Part shown: piece after piece, positions 54,973 through 62,471 of the stretch | Layout of the letters: each line of letters starts with the position of its first letter | How positions within the stretch are numbered: position 1 is the stretch's first letter | Assembly (NCBI GenBank): GCA_023451735.1 | Contig: JAEXYH010000055.1 | Span: 1 to 64,000, forward strand | Source: Pseudomonadota bacterium | Lineage (GTDB): Bacteria; Pseudomonadota; Alphaproteobacteria; Rhizobiales; Rhizobiaceae | Direction of reading: 5' to 3' | Length of the DNA stretch: 64,000 nucleotides | Position numbers and translations under genes: made by a program | Notes under the pieces: model-generated | Told to the model about the DNA's origin: nothing | Seen by the model: only the letters and a program-made list of their open reading frames with translations | The model's database searches: none

Positions 54973-55341
54973 GTTGGGATCGAATGTGAAGGGGAGCGGG
55001 TTTCCGTTGACCGCCTCCTATAGCCAGTAGCGAACACAACGGAGCGCAACGGCTGAAGACCCGATGGCGACGACAAGGACGATGACTGAACTCTTCAAGC
55101 ACAGAGCCATCACTGGATGCCCGCCTTTCCGCCGTTTTCAGACCGTCGCTCGTCACAATATCACTTGAGATGGCACGCTTCGTGCTCGGCCACAGAAACC
55201 AAGGGAAAGGATGCGATAAAATCTGCTCAAGAAAACGCTGCAGAAGGAGCCGAAGACCAACACCCTGCTGGTTGATCTCGCCGAGAATACCGTCAAAAAA
55301 CGGCCGCAATGCGAGGCTCGATTACTCTGACCGTTTGAAGA
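54973..55341. other. intergenic region without a supported gene
   Basis: About 370 bases with only short frames lacking start codons or ribosome sites. A 33-codon stretch near 55217-55330 has a natural-looking translation (lysine-rich, ending CEARLL) but only a stop codon ahead of it, so it may be a gene remnant. Nothing else seen. Confidence 0.5.
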
Positions 55342-55365
55342 AAAGCCCGGACTGCTCCGGGCTTT
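55342..55365. terminator. bidirectional terminator
   Basis: AAAGCCCGGA, CTGC, TCCGGGCTTT: a perfect 10-base stem with A and T flanks, 9 bases beyond the stop of the leftward gene at 55375. Confidence 0.8.
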
Positions 55366-55374
55366 ACATTGGCA

Positions 55375-55626
55375 TCAGCGATAGGAAACTGGTCCTATCC
55401 CTGTACCGGGTGGCTGCATCACAGCAGCGATCTCAATGGGCAGCATATTGCCGTTGAGGCTTTGGCATCGGAAAATGCGGCTGTCGCGCCCGCCACGGGT
55501 TGAAAGGCAGGTTCGGGCCGCATCGAGAGCCAATTCGTAACTGTGATAGAATGACGCGGATTGCACGCCATCGATAACATAGACCCATCCGGTCGCATGA
55601 GGCATTATATCGCAGTAGTTGTGCAT
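55375..55626 (-). CDS. small protein of unknown function, DUF2188-like layout
   Basis: 83 residues from ATG 55626, chosen for the AAGGAGA site upstream; the frame is open to 55722. The layout GWVYVIDGVQSASFYHSYELAL, an Ala-Arg helix and then RIFRCQSLNGNMLPI is like the small beta-alpha-beta stress proteins with DUF2188-type folds. The match is by pattern only. An EcfG-type promoter lies 28 bases upstream. Confidence 0.65.
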   Translation of the reverse strand: MHNYCDIMPHATGWVYVIDGVQSASFYHSYELALDAARTCLSTRGGRDSRIFRCQSLNGNMLPIEIAAVMQPPGTGIGPVSYR

Positions 55627-55653
55627 GACGAATGTCTCCTTCCCGTTAGCCGG

Positions 55654-55678
55654 AACAGAGCAAGCGCGTAAAAGTTCC
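55654..55678 (-). promoter_or_regulatory. EcfG-type promoter of the 55375-55626 gene
   Basis: Minus strand GGAAC (55678-55674), 16 bases, TGTT (55657-55654); one base off in the -10. If the promoter is real, it rules out the longer start at 55722. Confidence 0.55.
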
Positions 55679-55750
55679 ACCCTTTCGGGAAGATTTCTAC
55701 CAACAGGCTGCGGCATCTTCACGTGAGGTTGCAGTTTTTAATATTTCCTC

Positions 55751-55775
55751 GGAACTTTTCCGCAGCGCATGAGTT
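55751..55775 (+). promoter_or_regulatory. EcfG-type promoter of the DUF2934 gene
   Basis: GGAAC at 55751-55755, 16 bases, AGTT at 55772-55775, 27 bases before the chosen ATG. If the promoter is real, starts at 55769 are excluded. Confidence 0.6.
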
Positions 55776-55801
55776 TGGCGATTTGGGCAATGGAGACGAT
55801 G

Positions 55802-56191
55802 ATGGCGGCTTCTCAGGAAAACTGGATCAAGCACAGAGCTTACGAATTGTGGGAGCAGGAGGGCTATCCTTCCGGCAAGGACATCGAGCATTGGGAACGG
55901 GCGAAGCTGGAATATGCGACGCTGAAGCCGACGGCCAGGGATAGTGAAACGTCCAAGCGCGGCGTTTTGGCCAAGGCTGCAAAGCCGGCCGCAGGAGAAC
56001 CCGCCAAGAACGGCGCAGCGAAAACGACGGCTCCCAAGGCATCTAAAACCGCCGCACCCAAGGCGGCGAAAAAGACGGATAAGCCGGCATCGGCAGCCAA
56101 GGCCGATAACCCGGCAAAACTGCCCGCTGCCGCTGCTGCGGTGAAGCCGGAGCAAACCAAGAAGCAGCCCAAGAAAGCGGCCGCCGAATAG
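55802..56191 (+). CDS. DUF2934 protein with histone-H1-like Ala/Lys/Pro tail
   Basis: 129 residues from ATG 55802, 6 bases after GGAG. Residues 3-40 are a DUF2934 domain (IKHRAYELWEQEGYPSGKDI and HWERAKLEY). The remaining 90 residues are almost only Ala, Lys, Pro and Thr in short repeats such as KAAKPAAG, as in histone H1 and bacterial HU-tail proteins, which suggests DNA or RNA binding. The EcfG-type promoter and its neighbours suggest a role in nucleoid protection under stress, by inference. Confidence 0.82.
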   Translation: MAASQENWIKHRAYELWEQEGYPSGKDIEHWERAKLEYATLKPTARDSETSKRGVLAKAAKPAAGEPAKNGAAKTTAPKASKTAAPKAAKKTDKPASAAKADNPAKLPAAAAAVKPEQTKKQPKKAAAE

Positions 56192-56570
56192 GCTCTAGCG
56201 TCTGAGCCGACCTTTTTAGCGCGAACGATACAGTGGCCGGCGACTCCTGTCGCCGGGCAAATCTCTTTGTATGTTTGTATTGGATGAAAGACATGGGTTC
56301 GACGATCGGCGTTAACGCAACTCCCCCCAGAAAGTCTCACCGGCCGTCCCACAGATATGACCGTCACCGCGCCCACGCAGTCTTCCGCCTCCCGCGATCC
56401 CATAAGCGAAAAACTGGCCACGGCCACATCGCGCCCCTCGATCACGCGATCTTGCGGGAGCTAAGCAGATGAGCGCTTATGTTTCCATTGAACCGCATAA
56501 TAATCTCTACCCCCGGCGGCGGAATCGCGTAGGCTTGGATTCTGTCGCGGCCCAGGGGGAAAGTGCCAAG
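56192..56570. other. intergenic region before glgA
   Basis: A CCGGCGAC/GTCGCCGG hairpin at 56237-56256 may end the DUF2934 mRNA. A 35-codon frame starts at ATG 56357 (MTVTAPTQSSASRDP) and stops at 56466, just before another in-frame ATG (56469) of the glgA frame. Its translation looks protein-like but is unrecognised. It could be a leader peptide or a remnant. No EcfG box seen. Confidence 0.5.
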
Positions 56571-58046
56571 ATGAAGATATTGTCCGTTACGTCGGAGATC
56601 TATCCGCTGATCAAGACCGGCGGACTGGCAGACGTAACCGGTTCGCTTCCCAAGGCGCTGGCGCCGCTGGGGATCGAGACGACATCGCTTGTGCCGGGCT
56701 ACCCCAAGGTGATGAAGCAGCTCGGGCAGGCAACCACGCTGATGGAATTCGAGGACCTTCTCGGCGAACGTGCCACGCTTCGCCACGGCCATGTGGAAGG
56801 TCTCGATCTTCTCGTGCTCGACGCCCCGGCCCTCTATGCCCGCCCCGGCGGCCCTTATGTCGATCAGCACGGCAAGGACCATGCCGACAACTGGAAAAGG
56901 TTTGCGGTCCTCTCGCTTGCCGCATCCGAGATTGCCGCAGGCGCCCTGCCGGGCTGGGTACCGGACCTTGTCCACACCCACGACTGGCAGTCGGCGATGA
57001 CCTCGGTCTACATGCGCCGTAACGGCTGCATGACCCCGGTCGTCATCACCATTCACAACATCGCCTTCCAGGGCCAGTATTCCGCCGACCTTTTGCCGTG
57101 GCTCGGGCTTCCCCCGGAAGCCTATTCCATCGATCAGCTGGAATATTTCGGTGACATCAGCTTTTTGAAGGGCGGGCTGCAGACCGCCGACGTGATTACC
57201 ACCGTCAGCCCGACCTATGCCCGCGAGATCCTGACGCCACGTTTCGGCATGGGCCTGAACGGCGTTCTCAACGAACGGGTGGAAGTGCTGCGCGGTATCG
57301 TCAACGGCATCGATCTCGATGTCTGGGATCCGGCAACCGACGAGTTCCTTCCCCAGACATTCGACATCAACACCTTACGCCGCAAGCGCGAAAACAGACA
57401 GCCGCTCCTTGACCGGTTTGGTCTCGATCCCGATGACAAAGGCCCAATCTTTGCCGCCATCAGCCGTATCACCTGGCAGAAGGGCATCGACATGCTGGCG
57501 GATACAGCCGATGAAGTGATCCATAACGGTGGCCGTATCATCATCGTCGGCCAGGGCGACCACGCGATCGAACAGTCGCTTCTGGAAACCGCATCGCGTT
57601 ATCCGGGTCGCATGGCCGTCCATATCGGTTATGACGAGCCGACCGCCCATCTCGTCCAGGGCGGCGCGGACTCGATCGTCCAGCCTTCGCGTTTCGAGCC
57701 CTGCGGCCTTACCCAACTCTATGCGCTGCGCTACGGCTGCGTGCCGGTCGTCTCACGCACAGGCGGGCTTTCGGAAACCATCATTGACGCCAATGACGCG
57801 GCCATGTCCGCCCGCGTCGCGACCGGATTCCAGTTCCATCCGGTAACCACCAATGGCCTGCGGCTGGCATTGCGGCGTGCGCTCCATGCCTATGAGCAGC
57901 CGAAAATGTGGGCGCGGTTACAGAACCAGGGCATGAAAACGAAATTTTCATGGGAACGCAGCGGCCAGCAATATGCCGCCGTCTACCGAAGCCTCGTCCA
58001 GAAGGCCTCGCCGACGACCGGCCTGCGGCGGCTAAAATTCTGGTAA
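56571..58046 (+). CDS. glgA: glycogen synthase (ADP-glucose type)
   Basis: 491 residues from ATG 56571; the frame is open to 56469 but family proteins begin MKILSVTSEIYPLIKTGG. The ADP-glucose site KTGGLADV is at residues 15-22. The acceptor and second-domain motifs are HTHDWQSAM near 140, the RITWQKGIDML stretch near 310 and the catalytic FEPCGLTQLYALRYG near 380 (GT5 family). It extends alpha-1,4-glucan. glgB, glgC and glgP are absent, but glgX lies 1.25 kb downstream on the other strand. Confidence 0.95.
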   Translation: MKILSVTSEIYPLIKTGGLADVTGSLPKALAPLGIETTSLVPGYPKVMKQLGQATTLMEFEDLLGERATLRHGHVEGLDLLVLDAPALYARPGGPYVDQHGKDHADNWKRFAVLSLAASEIAAGALPGWVPDLVHTHDWQSAMTSVYMRRNGCMTPVVITIHNIAFQGQYSADLLPWLGLPPEAYSIDQLEYFGDISFLKGGLQTADVITTVSPTYAREILTPRFGMGLNGVLNERVEVLRGIVNGIDLDVWDPATDEFLPQTFDINTLRRKRENRQPLLDRFGLDPDDKGPIFAAISRITWQKGIDMLADTADEVIHNGGRIIIVGQGDHAIEQSLLETASRYPGRMAVHIGYDEPTAHLVQGGADSIVQPSRFEPCGLTQLYALRYGCVPVVSRTGGLSETIIDANDAAMSARVATGFQFHPVTTNGLRLALRRALHAYEQPKMWARLQNQGMKTKFSWERSGQQYAAVYRSLVQKASPTTGLRRLKFW

Positions 58047-58179
58047 ATCGCCTCGGGTGCTCGCGCAAAAAACTGAACCGGTCCGCGCCGTCTTAACCTT
58101 AGAAACATCCTGCCAGGACAGCCGCTTGACGGGATGCGTGCCATAAGCGACCTTTACTCGGTAAACGGGTGGGGGTTAC

Positions 58180-59235
58180 ATGAGCACAATCGAAGAAAGT
58201 CTGCGCGCGATAGCCGAGCGCGTGAAATCGCATTCCAGTACGATGGCCACGGAAGAAGCGGTAAAAACGGCAGTCGTTCTGCCTTTTCTACGCTCCCTCG
58301 GATATGACGTATTCGATCCGTCCGAGGTGGTGCCAGAATTCACCGCCGATGCGGTGGGGAAAAAAGGTGAGAAGGTCGACTACGCGATAAAGATCGACAA
58401 CGAGATCCGTATTCTCATCGAGTGCAAGCCGATCTCGGTTGCGCTGGAGAGAAAGCATCTCGATCAGCTCTATCGCTATTTCAGCGTGACAAACGCGAAA
58501 TTCGCCATCCTGACCAACGGACGAACCTTCAATTTCTATACCGATCTCGAGGCGCCCAATAAGCTGGATGCTCGACCTTTCTTCGTCTTCGACGTATCAG
58601 ATTTCAATACCGGCATCGTTGCCGAACTACGTAAGTTCGAGAAGGGCGCCTTCGACGTTTCCGCCATATTGGCGACGGCGGAGCGGCTCAAATACACGTC
58701 CGGCGTCAAACAGATCATATCCAAGCTTATCGAGGATCCTTCCGAAGAGTTCGTCCGAATGACCTCGGCCGGCGTCTACGAAGGAAGAATGACGTCTCAG
58801 GCGCGCGAAATGTTTACCGGTATCGTCCGTGCTGCATTTCGTGAAGTGATCATGGACACAGTTAAAAGCCGTCTTTCGAACGCCCTGGCAGACACGGAGG
58901 AGGTCATCGAGAAGATCGACACTCCGATCGAAGATGAGCCCGATGTTGTGACCACCGATGAAGAACGCGAGGGCTATATGATCGTCAAGGCGATCGTGCG
59001 CGATACGATAGCAGCCAGGCGCATCGTCATGCGGGATCAGAAGTCTTACTGCGGCATCCTGATCGACAACAACAACCGAAAACCTCTGGCGCGGCTGTGG
59101 TTCAATAGATCGGTCAAATACATCGGGCTTTTCGATGGGGAGGCAGAGGAACGGCTGATCGTAGACAGCCTGGACAAGATCTACGAATACAGCGATCGGC
59201 TGAGGGCGACCGCGAAGAAATATCTGCAGGAATGA
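58180..59235 (+). CDS. orphan type I restriction R-subunit N-terminal-like protein
   Basis: 351 residues from ATG 58180 (GGGGG site). Residues 25-160 match the HsdR N-terminal (HSDR_N_2) nuclease fold. It shows a TEEAVKTAVVLPFLRSLGYDV lead, then the PD-(D/E)xK-type core with an aspartate in KVDYAIKI and ECKP about 17 residues later. The C-terminal 150 residues hold an acidic linker and a conserved-looking domain (YCGILIDNNNRKPLARLWFN). No helicase, methylase or specificity subunit is near. It sits between two glycogen genes and ends at a strong terminator. It may be a solitary nuclease or a domesticated one. Confidence 0.8.
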   Translation: MSTIEESLRAIAERVKSHSSTMATEEAVKTAVVLPFLRSLGYDVFDPSEVVPEFTADAVGKKGEKVDYAIKIDNEIRILIECKPISVALERKHLDQLYRYFSVTNAKFAILTNGRTFNFYTDLEAPNKLDARPFFVFDVSDFNTGIVAELRKFEKGAFDVSAILATAERLKYTSGVKQIISKLIEDPSEEFVRMTSAGVYEGRMTSQAREMFTGIVRAAFREVIMDTVKSRLSNALADTEEVIEKIDTPIEDEPDVVTTDEEREGYMIVKAIVRDTIAARRIVMRDQKSYCGILIDNNNRKPLARLWFNRSVKYIGLFDGEAEERLIVDSLDKIYEYSDRLRATAKKYLQE

Positions 59236-59251
59236 CCGGCAGACAGACAAA

Positions 59252-59276
59252 AAAAGCCGGCCATTGGCCGGCTTTT
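59252..59276. terminator. bidirectional terminator between the HsdR-like gene and glgX
   Basis: AAAAGCCGGCC, ATT, GGCCGGCTTTT: a near-perfect palindrome with A and T runs on both sides, between two convergent stops. Confidence 0.92.
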
Positions 59277-59300
59277 GAATTGCAGAAACACTAAACGTTC

Positions 59301-61373
59301 TCAAGGCCGCCTGAATAAGGCAAGGCTCCGCCCTTCCAGTTCGAAATCCTTTTCCTTGGTAATCGTGAGACCGCGCTTGGCGCTGTCGGATGTGGTCAGT
59401 TCCAGCACCCATCCGCCCTCACCGAATTGCGGGATACGGAAGGGCACATTGCCTTCGAACGGATTGCACAAGAGCAGCACGTCGTGCCAGACGCCTTCTT
59501 CCTCCTGCAGGTCGCCGCGGCCGATATAGACCCCGAGCGTCGTGCCCTCGTCCCATTGATCAGGTTGCTGGAAACCACCGCCGGCATTGAACCACTTGAT
59601 ATCGGTGCCATCGCGCCAGCTTTCACGGCGTAGGAGCGGCTGCTCAGAGCGTAGCTTGATCACGTGGCGGGTGAATTCGCGCAATTCCTCGCAGGTCTCC
59701 GGCAGGTTATCCCAATGGACCCAGGAAATTTCGCTGTCCTGTGCATAGCCATTGTTATTACCCATCTGGCTGCGGCCGAACTCGTCCCCTGCAAGAAGCA
59801 TCGGTGTGCCATGGGAGAAGAACAGCGTGGCGAGGAGATTGCGCTTCTGCCGGTCACGCACGGCATTGATGCCCTCATCCTCAGTCGGGCCTTCCTCACC
59901 ATAATTATACGACCGGTTGTCGTTGTGGCCGTCGTTATTGTCCTCGCCATTGGCCTCGTTATGCTTCTCGTTATAGGAAACGAGGTCATTCAGCGTGAAC
60001 CCGTCATGGGCGGTGATGAAGTTGACGCTTGCCCAGGGGCGACGGCCGCGCTGGTCGTAGAGATCGCCGGAGCCGAGCAATCGGGCGGCGAAATCGGTTG
60101 AAACATTGTCGCCCTTCCAATATTCGCGCACCGTATCGCGGTACTTGTCGTTCCATTCGGCCCAGCCGGGCGGAAAGCCGCCGACCTGATAACCGCCCGG
60201 GCCGATATCCCACGGCTCGCCGATCAGCTTCAGCTTGGAGAGAACCGGATCCTGCGTCACCGCATCGAAGAACCCGCCTCGCTCGTCGAACCCTTCCGGC
60301 TCGCGCCCGAGGATCGTGCCGAGATCGAAGCGGAAACCATCGACATGCATATGCTCCGCCCAGTAGCGGAGACTGTCCATCACCATCTGCAGCACCCGCG
60401 GATGCGACGTGTTGACGGTGTTACCGGTGCCGGTGTCGTTGATGTAATAACGATGATTGTCCGACAGCGTGCGATAATAGGAAAAGTTGTCGATGCCTTT
60501 GAAGGAGAGCGTCGGACCAAGCTCGTTGCCTTCGGCCGTATGATTGTAGACCACGTCGAGAATGACCTCGATCCCTGCATCGTGGAAGGACCGCACCATG
60601 TCGCGGAACCCCTGGATGCCCCGCGGCCCGTAATATCGTGAGGCCGGCGCGAAGAAACCGAGGGAGTTATAGCCCCAGAAATTCTTCAGATCCTTGTCGA
60701 GCAGGTGCTGGTCGTCGGGGAACCAATGGACCGGCAGAAGCTCTACCGAGGTAATGCCGAGGCTCTTGATATAATCGACGCTCGCCTCGTGGCCCATTCC
60801 CTCGAACGTACCGCGCAATTCCTTCGGAACGGCGGAGTTGAGTTGCGTGAAACCCTTAACATGGGTCTCGTAGACGACCGCGTTCGACCAGGGAACAAGC
60901 GGACGGTTCTGGTCCTGCCAGTCGAATGCGTATGGATCGATCACCTGGGCTTTCGGCGTGAACGGCGCGCTGTCGCGTGTATCGAAGGTGAGATCCTTGT
61001 CCTCGTGCAGCAGGTCGTAGGCGAAATGCGCCTCATTCCACTGAATGTCGCCGACAAGCTCGCGGGCGTAAGGATCAATCAGGAGCTTGCTCGGATTGAA
61101 GCGGTGACCGTTTTCCGGCTCGAACGGGCCGTGGACGCGAAAACCATAAAGCGCGCCGGGTTTCAGCCTCGGCACATACCCGTGCCAGATCTCATGCGTA
61201 TATTCCGGCAGGTCAAGCTTGGCGATCTCGATCTTTCCGGTCGGATCGTAGAGGCAAAGCTCCACGCGCGTCGCATGTGCCGAGAAGATCGCGAAATTGA
61301 CACCCTCGCCATCGAAATTGGCGCCAAGCCGCGTCCAGTCGCCTGCTTCAATCGAAAATTGATTGGTCTTCAT
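59301..61373 (-). CDS. glgX: glycogen debranching enzyme GlgX
   Basis: 690 residues from ATG 61373; ATG 61379 is also possible, and the longer frame to 61583 would run over the promoter. An N-terminal CBM48-like domain (NFAIFSAHATRVELCLYD) is followed by the GH13 barrel. The nucleophile lies in HVDGFRFDLGTILG, the acid in LIGEPWDIG, and the third acidic residue in FITAHDGFTLNDL. The enzyme removes short branches from glycogen after phosphorylase action. An exact EcfG promoter lies about 95 bases upstream, so glycogen debranching is tied to the stress response here. Confidence 0.94.
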   Translation of the reverse strand: MKTNQFSIEAGDWTRLGANFDGEGVNFAIFSAHATRVELCLYDPTGKIEIAKLDLPEYTHEIWHGYVPRLKPGALYGFRVHGPFEPENGHRFNPSKLLIDPYARELVGDIQWNEAHFAYDLLHEDKDLTFDTRDSAPFTPKAQVIDPYAFDWQDQNRPLVPWSNAVVYETHVKGFTQLNSAVPKELRGTFEGMGHEASVDYIKSLGITSVELLPVHWFPDDQHLLDKDLKNFWGYNSLGFFAPASRYYGPRGIQGFRDMVRSFHDAGIEVILDVVYNHTAEGNELGPTLSFKGIDNFSYYRTLSDNHRYYINDTGTGNTVNTSHPRVLQMVMDSLRYWAEHMHVDGFRFDLGTILGREPEGFDERGGFFDAVTQDPVLSKLKLIGEPWDIGPGGYQVGGFPPGWAEWNDKYRDTVREYWKGDNVSTDFAARLLGSGDLYDQRGRRPWASVNFITAHDGFTLNDLVSYNEKHNEANGEDNNDGHNDNRSYNYGEEGPTEDEGINAVRDRQKRNLLATLFFSHGTPMLLAGDEFGRSQMGNNNGYAQDSEISWVHWDNLPETCEELREFTRHVIKLRSEQPLLRRESWRDGTDIKWFNAGGGFQQPDQWDEGTTLGVYIGRGDLQEEEGVWHDVLLLCNPFEGNVPFRIPQFGEGGWVLELTTSDSAKRGLTITKEKDFELEGRSLALFRRP

Positions 61374-61468
61374 GTCCATGCAGCGCCCCATTTGCCGGAA
61401 GATCGGTCTCACGAAATCTGGCCTACAATGGTGCGGCGCGGCATTTGGTTCCCTCCTGATCGCAGCAC

Positions 61469-61493
61469 GGAACGAGACTGGGAGAGGATCGTT
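61469..61493 (+). promoter_or_regulatory. EcfG-dependent promoter of the 61536 gene (overlaps the glgX promoter)
   Basis: GGAAC at 61469-61473, 16 bases, CGTT at 61490-61493: exact, 43 bases before the ATG. Confidence 0.82.
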
Positions 61494-61495
61494 CC
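61471..61495 (-). promoter_or_regulatory. EcfG-dependent promoter of glgX (overlaps the opposite promoter)
   Basis: Minus strand GGAAC (61495-61491), 16 bases, CGTT (61474-61471): exact. The same bases on the + strand form another exact promoter, because GGAACG and CGTTCC make an inverted repeat. Confidence 0.82.
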
Positions 61496-61535
61496 TCCCT
61501 ACCCCATTTCCATGCTCTCGACAGGAGGAATGACA

Positions 61536-61796
61536 ATGACATCCCTGACACCTCAGGAACTCGAAGGGCGGCTCAACGCCCATCGCGAACTGATGATCGA
61601 AATGCTCTCGGCGATGATTGGCGGCGAAGTGACGATAACGGCGTTTCTCCAGAAGCTTCGGGACGACGCCACTTTCAAGGATAACGAGGAAGATCCGGGT
61701 GTGATGCCGGAAACTGCGTTCGCGATCGAAAATGCCTCCGCCCGGGAAACTCGCGCCATTCTTGAGGCAGCACGCGCACGTGCCTTAGCAAGCTGA
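61536..61796 (+). CDS. small helical protein of unknown function
   Basis: 86 residues from ATG 61536, 7 bases after GGAGG; an ATG at 61530 is too close to it. The sequence is mostly helical and acidic in the middle (TPQELEGRLNAHRELMIEML, then an EEDPGVMPE loop and an Ala/Arg-rich end). There are no membrane segments and I do not recognise the family. The exact EcfG promoter and the divergence from glgX make it a likely stress protein. Confidence 0.78.
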   Translation: MTSLTPQELEGRLNAHRELMIEMLSAMIGGEVTITAFLQKLRDDATFKDNEEDPGVMPETAFAIENASARETRAILEAARARALAS

Positions 61797-61870
61797 CCGT
61801 CGGATATTTCACCTTTCGGTAACATTTCTTAATGTTTGTGGCCGACTTGCCATGTTTATGGCGATTTCAT

Positions 61871-61895
61871 GGAACTACAATGGCATCAGCACGTT
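61871..61895 (+). promoter_or_regulatory. EcfG-dependent promoter of the 25-residue membrane peptide
   Basis: GGAAC at 61871-61875, 16 bases, CGTT at 61892-61895: exact, 29 bases before the ATG. Confidence 0.8.
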
Positions 61896-61924
61896 CTTGC
61901 TTCCAGAGTTCGATGGAGACGACA

Positions 61925-62002
61925 ATGGCAAGGGAATGGGTGGAAGTTGCAGGTTTTGCGCTGATGATTGCCGCCTGCTACATGTTCGTTATTCCGGTTT
62001 GA
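61925..62002 (+). CDS. 25-residue single-span membrane miniprotein
   Basis: ATG 61925 to TGA 62002, with GGAG 6 bases before the start. The peptide is MAREWVEVAG at the start and then one hydrophobic helix (FALMIAACYMFVIPV) to the end. It has an exact EcfG promoter at the right distance and a hairpin downstream, so it forms a complete small transcription unit. No homologue is recalled. Such peptides often modulate a membrane partner or reach the membrane under stress. Confidence 0.65.
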   Translation: MAREWVEVAGFALMIAACYMFVIPV

Positions 62003-62045
62003 CAGTTTCCCGAGGAGGGGAACGGGCCTTCGTAAGCGAGGCCCC

Positions 62046-62076
62046 ATGCTCTCGTGGCTAATAGCCGCGGGAGCAT
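62046..62076 (+). terminator. hairpin after the miniprotein gene
   Basis: ATGCTCTCG-TGGCT, a short loop, AGCCGCGGGAGCAT: a long stem with two mismatched or wobble pairs, followed by CCTGTTTG. It probably ends the miniprotein mRNA, although the T-run is short. Confidence 0.55.
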
Positions 62077-62138
62077 CCTGTTTGAGGTCATTCAGCGCTT
62101 CCACCCATCTCATGATCCATTTCCTGGGGTAAATTACG

Positions 62139-62163
62139 GGAACGTTATTCTCCCCGGCTGGTT
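62139..62163 (+). promoter_or_regulatory. EcfG-type promoter of the 62221-PfpI pair
   Basis: GGAAC at 62139-62143, 16 bases, GGTT at 62160-62163; one base off the consensus -10, 58 bases before the ATG. Confidence 0.5.
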
Positions 62164-62220
62164 AGCCCTTCATGACAAGTCGCTGCGTGTTGTCACAAGC
62201 GACTGATACGGGAGACTACC

Positions 62221-62418
62221 ATGCAGCACTTTTTCAAAATGCTCAGGAACCGTTTTCTACCCCGGCATGAACAGCCGACATTCCAGGCTGCTCGCCCGGA
62301 AGAGCTTCAGGTCGTGGTTCCGGAAGCCGTCGTGCTTCCGCTTCCCAAGACGCCGCGCGATGAAATCAGCGTGCCTGCGTCGATCAACGGACGCGACCTG
62401 TCCACCGGCCGGCTCTGA
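62221..62418 (+). CDS. small protein of unknown function
   Basis: 65 residues from ATG 62221 with a GGGAGA site. A basic aromatic start (FFKMLRNRFLPRHEQ) is followed by a Val/Pro-rich stretch (ELQVVVPEAVVLPLPKTPRD). No membrane helix or known domain. It lies 53 bases before the PfpI gene without a terminator, so the two may form one stress operon. Confidence 0.6.
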   Translation: MQHFFKMLRNRFLPRHEQPTFQAARPEELQVVVPEAVVLPLPKTPRDEISVPASINGRDLSTGRL

Positions 62419-62471
62419 CCAAACGAGCGGCCACATATCGCAAGAAAAATAATCCAAAAAAGGAGCTCATC

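Noticed and set aside
58180..59235. Complete type I restriction-modification system
   Set aside because: Only an R-subunit N-terminal-like protein is present; no helicase, methylase or specificity gene is in the window.
61427..61452. Second EcfG-like box before glgX
   Set aside because: The minus strand reads GGAAC-N17-CATT, weaker than the exact site 43 bases upstream, and it is not needed to explain glgX.
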